Below the pieces are notes generated by a model that saw nothing but the letters and a program-made list of their open reading frames with translations, ran no database searches and was not told where the DNA came from. Positions 1 to 6,715 of a stretch of DNA of 64,000 nt are shown here, piece by piece. Numbering within the stretch: position 1 is the stretch's first letter; each line of letters opens with the position of its first letter. A program made the position numbers and the translations under genes. The stretch lies in the NCBI RefSeq assembly GCF_037113525.1, contig NZ_CP146963.1, positions 4,278,001-4,342,000 of the forward strand, written 5' to 3'. This DNA is from Butyrivibrio fibrisolvens (GTDB lineage Bacteria; Bacillota; Clostridia; Lachnospirales; Lachnospiraceae).

Positions 1-585
1 ATAAATACCCATTGAAGCAAGGTTTGAACGTGGATGCTCAGGCTTTTCCTCAAAGTCTACGATCTGGTTCTGATCATCTGTGATCATGATACCAAAACGG
101 CTTGCTTCTTCCATAGGAACAGGCATAACTGCGATAGTAACATCTGCATTATTAGCCTTATGGAAATCGAGCATTGTCTCGTAATCCATCTTATAAATAT
201 GGTCACCGGAAAGGATCAGAACATAATCAGGATGATATGCTTCCATATACTCCATGTTCTGATAGATCGCATTAGCAGTACCTGTATACCATTCACTGTT
301 TCCAACTTTCTCATAAGGAGGAAGAACAGTTACGCCACCAAAATTACGGTCGAGGTCCCAGGATATTCCGATTCCGATATGTGAATTGAGCTTAAGAGGT
401 CTGTACTGTGTAAGTACGCCTACGGTATCAATTCCAGAATTAATACAATTACTGAGTGGGAAGTCTATAATTCTATACTTTCCCCCAAATGAAACTGCCG
501 GTTTAGCCATCCTATCAGTGAGGACGCCCAATCTGCTACCCTGCCCCCCTGCGAGCAGCATGGCTATCATTTCCTTTTTAATCAT
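1..585 (-). CDS. glgC: Glucose-1-phosphate adenylyltransferase, N-terminal part
   Basis: Makes ADP-glucose from glucose-1-phosphate and ATP, the first committed step of bacterial glycogen synthesis in the cytoplasm. About 195 residues are visible; the gene runs off the left edge (full family length is about 380-430). The N-terminal nucleotidyltransferase signature is clear: AMLLAGGQGSRLGVLT followed by MAKPAVSFGGKYRIIDFPLS, then the ILSGDHIYKMDY motif around the metal-binding Asp. The ATG at 585 is preceded by a GAGGTGG ribosome site. A glgD or second glgC would be expected to the left, outside the window. Confidence 0.93.
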   Translation of the reverse strand, partial: MIKKEMIAMLLAGGQGSRLGVLTDRMAKPAVSFGGKYRIIDFPLSNCINSGIDTVGVLTQYRPLKLNSHIGIGISWDLDRNFGGVTVLPPYEKVGNSEWYTGTANAIYQNMEYMEAYHPDYVLILSGDHIYKMDYETMLDFHKANNADVTIAVMPVPMEEASRFGIMITDDQNQIVDFEEKPEHPRSNLASMGIY

Positions 586-865
586 CTTGCCACCTCGCGT
601 ATGATGTCGATTTTGAACATTTCTGTTCTTTTAAAATTGTGCATTAGCACTGAAAAAATAATGCGGAACTATATTGCAGCCTGATATTGCAGAACGTGAC
701 TGCAACGGTAGAACTATGGTAAAACATAAAGAAACGAAGATGCGAAATATCTCCGATTAAAAGTATATCACAGAATGTGCCATTATGAAACGTAAAATCG
801 CAATAATTCATTTAATCATTTACTTAGGCTTCTTGCATAGGAAAAGATATAATTTAGTTTTAGCC

Positions 866-899
866 GGTGGCCGGATATTATATATAATATCCGGCCACC
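866..899. repeat. Perfect 15-bp inverted repeat with 4-nt loop
   Basis: GGTGGCCGGATATTA at 866-880 is perfectly complementary to 885-899, with a TATA loop. It lies between divergent genes. Only short T-runs follow, so it is a weak fit to a terminator; a protein-binding palindrome or a dispersed intergenic repeat is equally possible. Confidence 0.7.
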
Positions 900-974
900 T
901 GTTAAATTCTATTTTTAGGCGTTTTTCGATGTGTGACGCTTCGGTGTGCGAAGTTAACGTCATTTATTGCTTAT

Positions 975-1003
975 TTAACAGTCTGATAGAGATTTGCTAT
1001 AAT
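975..1003 (+). promoter_or_regulatory. Promoter of the murC-like gene
   Basis: TTAACA (975-980), 17-nt spacer, TATAAT (998-1003): a near-consensus vegetative promoter. Transcription would begin near 1010, giving a leader of about 115 nt. The leader contains a near-perfect hairpin (GTACACTTT pairing with AAAGTGCAC) and the dyad TTGAATTG-G-CAATTCAA at 1062-1078, which could be an operator or a leader structure. Confidence 0.6.
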
Positions 1004-1126
1004 AAGGCCTGGTACACTTTGAAAGTGCACGAATTTTTCAACTTCAGGAAATCTTAGATTCTTGAATTGGCAATTCAAAACGCGGTACACGAAATAATTT
1101 ATCTATAATATAGTAGGAGAATAAAT

Positions 1127-2443
1127 ATGAATATATATATTTCAGGAATATCTGGAACCGGAATGGGACCACTTGCTTTAATGGCCAAAAAAGCCGGAAT
1201 AAATGTTTATGGTTCCGACAGGAGCCTTGGTGCAATAGCAAATGAGCTTGAAAACGCAGGAATTGAGTACCAGGTTGGTCCTCAGGATGGCACCTATTTT
1301 TCTGAAAAAATAGATTCAGTTGGAATAGACTGGTTCATTTACACTTCAGCTCTTCCTCAGGATCACCCTGAACTTGTTATGGCAAGAGACAGAGGAATCA
1401 AGGTATCAAAGCGAGATGAACTTATAGCTAAGCTGGTAAAAGATCTTGACCTTAAAATGGTAGCTATAGCCGGAACACATGGTAAAACAACTACTACATC
1501 AATGCTGGTCTGGGCAATAGACAAGCTTACAGATGATAATAATAACAGGCTCCTGCCCTCTTCATATCTTGTAGGAACCACTCTTTCTTTTGTTCCATCC
1601 GGATCCTACAAAGAAGGGGACAAGTTCTTTATTTATGAAGCGGATGAGTACGATAGGAATTTCCTTAATTTCCATCCATGGGTAAGCTTAATAACCTATG
1701 TATCCTACGATCATCCTGATATTTATAAGACAAGGGAAGATTATGAACAGGCTTTCATACAGTTTGAGGACCAGTCTGAGAAGGTAATCTTTGCAACTAA
1801 AGAAGCTTCCATCCACGGCGTAGACGTCCTTAAAGCTAAGGGCAAAAATCTGCAGATCATCCCAGGGATCGATCAGCGTATCAATCTTTCAGGAAGTCCA
1901 AGAAGAGAAGATGCAACCACAGCATTTTTTGCCATAAAAGAAATGCTTAGTTTCTGCGGCAAAGAGGTTTCCGATGAAAGAATCCTCTGCGTTTTAAACG
2001 AATTCCCAGGAGTAGGACGTAGATTCGAGCGTATATGTGAAGGCTTTTATTCAGACTATGCCCACCACCCGGAGGAAGTAAAAGCTACAATAGATATTGC
2101 CAAAGAAGAAGCCAGGAAGCTTTCCAAAAAGGGCGTTGTAGTCATTTATCAGCCCCATCAGAATACCCGCCAGCACGAAGTAAGGCACCTGTATAAGGAT
2201 GCTTTCGACGAAGCGGACAAGATATACTGGCTTCCTACTTATCTTACAAGAGAAGATGAAAGCCTTCCTGTTATAACACCTGAGGAGTTTATAGCTGATA
2301 TAAGTGCAAAGGATAAGGCATTTGTAGCTGAACTTGATGATGACCTTGCGGAAAAAATAAAGGCAGACCACAGCGATGGGTATCTGATTATACTATTAAC
2401 TGCAGGACCTGCGGATAAATGGTTCAGAAACGTAGTAAAATAA
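1127..2443 (+). CDS. murC: Mur ligase family protein (UDP-N-acetylmuramate--alanine ligase or Mpl-like)
   Basis: ATP-dependent ligase that joins an amino acid or peptide to UDP-N-acetylmuramic acid in cytoplasmic peptidoglycan precursor synthesis or recycling. The N-terminus (IYISGISGTGMGPLA) is the dinucleotide-like UDP-MurNAc-binding domain. The ATP-binding loop GTHGKTTTT is at residues 116-124, an EADEYD motif is near 174, and the C-terminal domain carries DYAHHPEE near 310. At 438 residues it is shorter than typical MurC (about 460-490), and EADEYD followed by a YDHPDIY segment resembles Mpl recycling ligases. MurC against Mpl cannot be decided by eye. The start has an AGGAG site 8 nt upstream. 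Confidence 0.8.
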   Translation: MNIYISGISGTGMGPLALMAKKAGINVYGSDRSLGAIANELENAGIEYQVGPQDGTYFSEKIDSVGIDWFIYTSALPQDHPELVMARDRGIKVSKRDELIAKLVKDLDLKMVAIAGTHGKTTTTSMLVWAIDKLTDDNNNRLLPSSYLVGTTLSFVPSGSYKEGDKFFIYEADEYDRNFLNFHPWVSLITYVSYDHPDIYKTREDYEQAFIQFEDQSEKVIFATKEASIHGVDVLKAKGKNLQIIPGIDQRINLSGSPRREDATTAFFAIKEMLSFCGKEVSDERILCVLNEFPGVGRRFERICEGFYSDYAHHPEEVKATIDIAKEEARKLSKKGVVVIYQPHQNTRQHEVRHLYKDAFDEADKIYWLPTYLTREDESLPVITPEEFIADISAKDKAFVAELDDDLAEKIKADHSDGYLIILLTAGPADKWFRNVVK

Positions 2444-2620
2444 ACTGATTCTTTTCAGTGGATTAACGCACATGCCCAAATATACAACTATTTCCGACTT
2501 TTGAAAACATTAGTTAGCTTTAAAAATTTCTTTTGCAAAATTGCACTAAAGGAAACTTGTTGATAACAAGGGGTGCCGCAAATGTGTAAAGAATCGGCAA
2601 TCACCAAGATGGCAAATGAT

Positions 2621-2638
2621 TTTTCCACATTGTCCACA
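2621..2638 (+). promoter_or_regulatory. Two contiguous DnaA-box-like 9-mers
   Basis: TTTTCCACA immediately followed by TTGTCCACA. Each matches the TTATCCACA consensus at 8 of 9 positions, in the same orientation and with no spacer. Confidence 0.5.
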
Positions 2639-2732
2639 TTTTAAACCGGATTTTTGGAGCGAAAACCTTTAAGATAACAACCGTTACATTCACATCCCCA
2701 AAGGCTTGTAAATGTGGCGGTTCTTTTTTGAA

Positions 2733-2759
2733 ACTTCCACATTATCCACCGTCTCCACA
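2733..2759 (+). promoter_or_regulatory. Three contiguous DnaA-box-like 9-mers
   Basis: ACTTCCACA, TTATCCACC and GTCTCCACA follow one another without spacers and match TTATCCACA at 6, 8 and 7 of 9 positions. An A/T-rich run (GATTTTATAAAATC) begins right after. The arrangement looks like a DnaA-binding cluster that could regulate the downstream primosome genes. Confidence 0.45.
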
Positions 2760-2818
2760 CTGATTTTATAAAATCTTTTAGCAAGCTACGCAAGGAGGGC
2801 AAATCGTCTTTTTGCCTA

Positions 2819-2917
2819 TTTGCACGAAAAAATCCCTGTGCTATACTCTGAATTGTTCGGAGGTATTCAAAGCCGAACACTCAGATCCAAAGCGGATCTA
2901 TCTAAATGTTTTTTTCA
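2819..2917 (+). promoter_or_regulatory. Promoter and structured leader of the dnaD-like gene
   Basis: TTTGCA (2819-2824), 17-nt spacer, TATACT (2842-2847). The predicted leader starts near 2853 and contains the stem TGTTCGG/CCGAACA (2854-2860 with 2873-2879). A second stem, AGATCC/GGATCT (2883-2899), is followed by a T-run at 2910-2916, an attenuator-like layout about 100 nt before the start codon. Confidence 0.4.
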
Positions 2918-3019
2918 CAGTATAAGGCTCATGTTTTATTTTTTACACAAACGAAGTGCCTGGCTTGTAGGGAGGAAGACATTTCGTAAAATTTGTGACA
3001 CCAAAGGGGACACTAGCTT

Positions 3020-4048
3020 ATGATGGGGAAAGTGACAATGAGTCATCACACAGCGGCCAGCCAGACTGCTGTTACCAACGCATTTATTGATTACTATATG
3101 GGAGATGCCAATGATGCTCAGATCAAGGTTTACCTTTACCTTCTGCGCATGATGCAGGCAGGACTTTCTACCAGCGTCTGTGATATCGCTGATAAATTCA
3201 ATGACACCGAAAAAGATATAATGAGAGCCCTTACTTATTGGGAAAAGAAAGGACTCATAAGCCTTGAGTATGACGGGGCAGGTCATCTTCTTAGCATTTC
3301 TTTAGAAGATATTCCGGAAGTCCATGACAGCGCTAAAGTCACTGTTATGCCCGGATCAAGAGCCATCAAGGCAAGTTCACCTGCTACTCCTGCAATTGCT
3401 CATCGTCCTAAGAAATCAGACGAGAAAGAGAATCAGCAGCTTGTATTCCTTGCAGAGCAGTACTTTGGCAGAACTTTAAGTCCCGCTGATATCCAGAAGA
3501 TCTTCTATATACATAATGACCTTGAGTTCTCTATGGATCTTATGGACTACCTGATGCAGTACTGCGCTGAACAGGGCAAAAAAGACTTCCGTTATATGGA
3601 GAAAGTCGCTGAGAACTGGGCAGAGGCAGGAATCAAGACTACTCGTCAGGCAAAAGCAAGAGCAAGAAAATATAATAAGAATGTTTATACCGTTATGAAG
3701 GAGCTTGGATTTGATAATACTCCCGCTCCTGCAGAAGCTGCATATATAGAACGCTGGTTCAACGAATATGGCTTTTCTCTCGAAATCGTTATCGAAGCCT
3801 GTTCAAGAACAGTTCTTTCTACACAAAAGAACAGACTCCAGTATGCAGAAGGTATATTAAAGAGCTGGCATGAATCTAATGTGTCATCTCAGGAAGATAT
3901 AACTAAGCTCGACCAGAGTCATACCGTAGAATCTTCAGATAATACTAAAGCTTCAAAGAAGACATCAGGCAAGAACAACTTATATCTTCAGTTCCAGCAG
4001 AACACCTATGACTTTGATGCTTTAGAAAAAGAACTAATAAAAAACTGA
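3020..4048 (+). CDS. dnaD: DnaD-domain replication initiation/primosome protein
   Basis: Primosome component thought to help load the replicative helicase onto DNA. Residues about 25-95 look like the N-terminal winged helix of DnaD proteins. Two DnaD/DnaB_2 domains follow, each ending in the family's YxxxIxxxW-type motif: YMEKVAENW (192-200) and YAEGILKSW (265-273). The C-terminus is Lys/Ser-rich and probably disordered. It precedes a dnaC-type loader on the same strand, the usual clostridial pairing. The start at 3020 has AAAGGGG about 10 nt upstream; an in-frame ATG at 3038 is an alternative. DnaD and B. subtilis DnaB share this fold, so the symbol is by family. Confidence 0.85.
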   Translation: MMGKVTMSHHTAASQTAVTNAFIDYYMGDANDAQIKVYLYLLRMMQAGLSTSVCDIADKFNDTEKDIMRALTYWEKKGLISLEYDGAGHLLSISLEDIPEVHDSAKVTVMPGSRAIKASSPATPAIAHRPKKSDEKENQQLVFLAEQYFGRTLSPADIQKIFYIHNDLEFSMDLMDYLMQYCAEQGKKDFRYMEKVAENWAEAGIKTTRQAKARARKYNKNVYTVMKELGFDNTPAPAEAAYIERWFNEYGFSLEIVIEACSRTVLSTQKNRLQYAEGILKSWHESNVSSQEDITKLDQSHTVESSDNTKASKKTSGKNNLYLQFQQNTYDFDALEKELIKN

Positions 4049-4072
4049 AATATCAAACGCAACAAGCAAACC

Positions 4073-4324
4073 AAACTTCCCAGCTATTATGGGGAGATGC
4101 TTAAGACTATATAGGAAGATTCCGCTGAAATAATCCTCGATCGTTATCCGTACGAGGAGTGCCCAGGGGCATCGTATGTTGAAACGTAAAACCACTTTAC
4201 GTCTTCGATAAATACAATGCGAACAACATAAGCCCCTACGACGAGTGGCAAGGTAGAGCGAGGATTATTTCAGCGGAATCTTCCGGCCACAACTATCAAC
4301 TTCCCCATAATAACCGGGAAGTTT
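4073..4324. repeat. 250-nt inverted-repeat element, candidate structured RNA
   Basis: The gap between dnaD and dnaC folds as one nested structure. Outer arms are AAACTTCCC (4073-4081) with GGGAAGTTT (4316-4324) and TATTATGGGG (4085-4094) with CCCCATAATA (4303-4312). An internal loop follows, then a perfect 26-bp stem between 4114-4139 and 4259-4284. The apical 119 nt contains further pairing: AGGGGC...TATGTTG (4165-4181) with CAACATA...GCCCCT (4223-4237), capping a 7-bp hairpin ACGTAAA/TTTACGT (4184-4202). It may be a miniature mobile repeat, an mRNA-processing or stabilising structure, or a stand-alone RNA. It matches no RNA family I can name. Confidence 0.75.
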
Positions 4325-4354
4325 GAACCAAAATACACCTCAGGGAGCAGACCA

Positions 4355-5314
4355 TTGGCACTTAATAACGCGCAATATAATGAAATCATGCACGAGTACG
4401 AGATCAAACAGCTTAAGAGCCGCGCAGAGGCAGACAAAAGACGCGACTATGTTTACGCTCATGTCCCGGGATACAGGGAACTGGATCAGTCGATTCCCTC
4501 CATTTCGGTTGATTTTGAGATAGGGAGGCTATCAGGTGACAATCAGAGCATGGATGTTCTGAGGCAAAAGCTGGCTGCTGTCATCGCACGCAAGAAATCC
4601 CTGCTGAAGGAGGCTGGTCTTCCGGAAGACTATCTCGAACCTGTATACGAATGTCCTGACTGTAAGGACACAGGTTATATAGGTACTGGGAAATGCCATT
4701 GTTTTCAACAGCGCACAATTAAGCTTCTCTATGCTAAGTCCAATCTGGAACTGTTGACCAGTACAAACAACTTTAATAAGTTGTCGGAAGAGTATTATGG
4801 AGGTGATGATCTAGCGCATTTTCAGGCAGCGGAAAAAATCTCTAAAAGCTTCGTTAAAAACTTCAGAACAGACTACCAAAATATAGTTTTCTATGGTACA
4901 GTAGGAACCGGTAAAACCTTTTTATCTATTTGCATAGCAAAGGAACTGCTTGATCAGGGAACTGCCGTGATATATTTCAGTAGCAGCGACCTTTTCAGAC
5001 AACTTTCGGATTATGCATTTGATTATAATTCAAAATCCGAACTTGAAAACCTTTGCGATTACCTTTACAATTGTGAATTGCTGATAATAGATGATTTAGG
5101 TACAGAACTTACAAACTCCTTTGTTATCGCTCAGTTGTTTACTATCCTAAACGAGAGAGACTTAAGGCATAGATCTACTATTATTTCAACTAATCTCTCA
5201 CTACAGGAAATACATGGCAGATATCAGGACAGGGTATTTTCACGTATCATGAGTCATTTCCAGCTTCTTAAATTAACGGGTACAGACATACGTCTGCAAA
5301 AAGCAAAAAGGTAA
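4355..5314 (+). CDS. dnaC: DnaC/DnaI-type helicase loader (AAA+ ATPase)
   Basis: AAA+ ATPase that delivers the replicative helicase (dnaB at 22114-23457) to the origin or to stalled forks. The N-terminal ~95 residues are helical. A zinc-binding cluster uses Cys100, Cys103, Cys114 and Cys116 (CPDCKDTGYIGTGKCHC). Walker A is GTVGTGKT (181-188) and Walker B is LLIIDDLG (242-249). Length (319) fits Firmicute DnaI-like loaders. The start is a TTG at 4355 with AGGGAG 7 nt upstream; the next ATG (4379) has no such site. The 250-nt inverted repeat directly precedes its ribosome site and could affect its expression. Confidence 0.88.
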   Translation: MALNNAQYNEIMHEYEIKQLKSRAEADKRRDYVYAHVPGYRELDQSIPSISVDFEIGRLSGDNQSMDVLRQKLAAVIARKKSLLKEAGLPEDYLEPVYECPDCKDTGYIGTGKCHCFQQRTIKLLYAKSNLELLTSTNNFNKLSEEYYGGDDLAHFQAAEKISKSFVKNFRTDYQNIVFYGTVGTGKTFLSICIAKELLDQGTAVIYFSSSDLFRQLSDYAFDYNSKSELENLCDYLYNCELLIIDDLGTELTNSFVIAQLFTILNERDLRHRSTIISTNLSLQEIHGRYQDRVFSRIMSHFQLLKLTGTDIRLQKAKR

Positions 5315-5358
5315 GTTTTGGGAATACTGTTTTCAAGTGAAAGTGAGGATTTTTTTCA

Positions 5359-6567
5359 ATGCCAAAAAGAGAAGAAAAACGTGATCTGGAGACCATTCCG
5401 GTAGGTTCCCTGGGAGTTATCCCCCTTAAGGGTGTCAGGAAACTGGCTGAACAGGTAGATTATTACCTTGTTAAATGGAGGGCAGAACGTGAGAACGAGC
5501 ACAAGGGGAGTCTCGCATTCTCCGGTTATGAGCGTCCTTCATACCTTCTGGATTGTGACCTTCCAAGATTCGGAACCGGTGAAGGTAAAGGTGTTATCAA
5601 GACTTCTGTAAGAGGTGATGACCTTTACATTCTGGTAGATGTTGTTAACTATAGTCTGACATATAAACTTTTTGGCAAAGAAAATCATATGTCTCCTGAT
5701 GATCATTATCAGGATTTAAAGAGAATTATTGCAGCTGTTGGCGGTAAGGCACGCAGAATCACAGTGATCATGCCATTCCTTTATGAGTCACGTCAGCACA
5801 AGAGATCAGGACGCGAATCCCTCGACTGTGCAATCGCGCTTCAGGAACTGACATCCATGGGTGTAGATAACATTATCACATTCGATGCACATGATCCTCG
5901 TGTACAGAACGCTATTCCGCTCAATGGTTTTGAAACAGTTCGTACAACTTATCAGTTTATAAAAGCACTCCTGCGCAATGTGAGCGGCCTCAAGATTGAT
6001 TCGGATCATATGATGGTAATAAGCCCTGATGAGGGAGGCATGGGCCGTGCTATATATCTGGCCAGCGTACTTGGCCTTGATGTAGGCATGTTTTACAAGC
6101 GTCGTGACTACACTCAGGTAGTTGACGGACGTAACCCGATACTGTCCCACGAATTCCTGGGATCTTCAGTAGAAGGTAAGACAGTTATCATCATAGACGA
6201 TATGATCTCTTCCGGGGAAAGCATGCTTGATGTTGCCGCAGAGCTGAAAGAGCGCAAGGCCGCCAGGATCTACGTATTCTCGACCTTTGGACTCTTCACA
6301 TCAGGACTCGAGAAGTTTGATGAAGCCTATGAAAAGGGCATTATCGACAGAATCCTGACGACCAATCTGATCTATCAGACACCGGAGCTTCTCTCACGCG
6401 AATGGTACATTAGTACTGACATGAGCAAGTATATTGCTTATATTATCGACACACTTAATCATGATGCTTCTATCAGTGATCTTCTTAATCCTGTAGAACG
6501 TATCAATTCAATCATAACTCGTTACAATAACGGAGAATTAGAAGAATTCGCAACACTGAAAAATTAA
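5359..6567 (+). CDS. prs: Ribose-phosphate pyrophosphokinase (PRPP synthetase)
   Basis: Converts ribose-5-phosphate and ATP to PRPP, the precursor of nucleotides, His, Trp and NAD. The PRPP-binding loop VIIIDDMISSGESM lies near residues 275-288; FDAHDPRVQNAIP and the ESRQHKRSGRES segment near 155 fit the catalytic flexible loop. At 402 residues it is longer than classical Prs (about 315), with an N-terminal extension and a C-terminal tail. This longer form occurs in clostridia. A GTGAGG ribosome site precedes the start and a strong terminator follows. upp and rpiB elsewhere in the window act on the same metabolites. Confidence 0.92.
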   Translation: MPKREEKRDLETIPVGSLGVIPLKGVRKLAEQVDYYLVKWRAERENEHKGSLAFSGYERPSYLLDCDLPRFGTGEGKGVIKTSVRGDDLYILVDVVNYSLTYKLFGKENHMSPDDHYQDLKRIIAAVGGKARRITVIMPFLYESRQHKRSGRESLDCAIALQELTSMGVDNIITFDAHDPRVQNAIPLNGFETVRTTYQFIKALLRNVSGLKIDSDHMMVISPDEGGMGRAIYLASVLGLDVGMFYKRRDYTQVVDGRNPILSHEFLGSSVEGKTVIIIDDMISSGESMLDVAAELKERKAARIYVFSTFGLFTSGLEKFDEAYEKGIIDRILTTNLIYQTPELLSREWYISTDMSKYIAYIIDTLNHDASISDLLNPVERINSIITRYNNGELEEFATLKN

Positions 6568-6614
6568 ATTTTTTCAGTCAAAAATCAAGTTACGAAAAAC
6601 TTACACCAACTTTT

Positions 6615-6653
6615 AAAGGACCATCACTGGGGAGTGATGGTCCTTTTATTTTT
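6615..6653 (+). terminator. Terminator of prs
   Basis: AAAGGACCATCACT (6615-6628), GGGG loop and the perfect complement (6633-6646), followed by TATTTTT. Classical rho-independent terminator. Confidence 0.9.
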
Positions 6654-6715
6654 CGCTGTGCGAAGTTTGCGTTGTCATTGCATCATAGATTCTATGATTC
6701 TATAAATTCTCGTTT

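Larger units (their letters stand above)
586..1126. other. Intergenic region between divergent glgC and murC-like gene
   Basis: No convincing gene is present. The stretch holds the upstream region of glgC, a strong 15-bp-stem palindrome at 866-899, a consensus-like promoter at 975-1003 and a short dyad at 1062-1078. A 90-codon open frame at 785-1057 is rejected because it runs through the palindrome and has no ribosome site. Confidence 0.6.
2444..3019. other. Long intergenic region upstream of the dnaD-like gene
   Basis: No supportable gene. It holds the dyad CTTGTT-GAT-AACAAG (2556-2570), two head-to-tail DnaA-box-like 9-mers (2621-2638), three more (2733-2759), an A/T-rich tract beginning at 2761, a promoter (2819-2847) and two leader hairpins (2854-2879, 2883-2899). 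Small open frames here have no ribosome site and cross these signals. Confidence 0.6.

Noticed and set aside
785..1057. Open frame of 90 codons upstream of the murC-like gene
   Set aside because: No ribosome site; it runs through a perfect 34-nt palindrome and the promoter; composition is not protein-like.
2641..2880. Minus-strand open frame of 79 codons before dnaD
   Set aside because: It spans the DnaA-box-like repeats and the promoter and has no ribosome site.
2444..3019. A chromosomal replication origin
   Set aside because: DnaA-like 9-mers and an A/T tract are present, but no dnaA gene is near and the boxes are imperfect. Reported only as a binding cluster.
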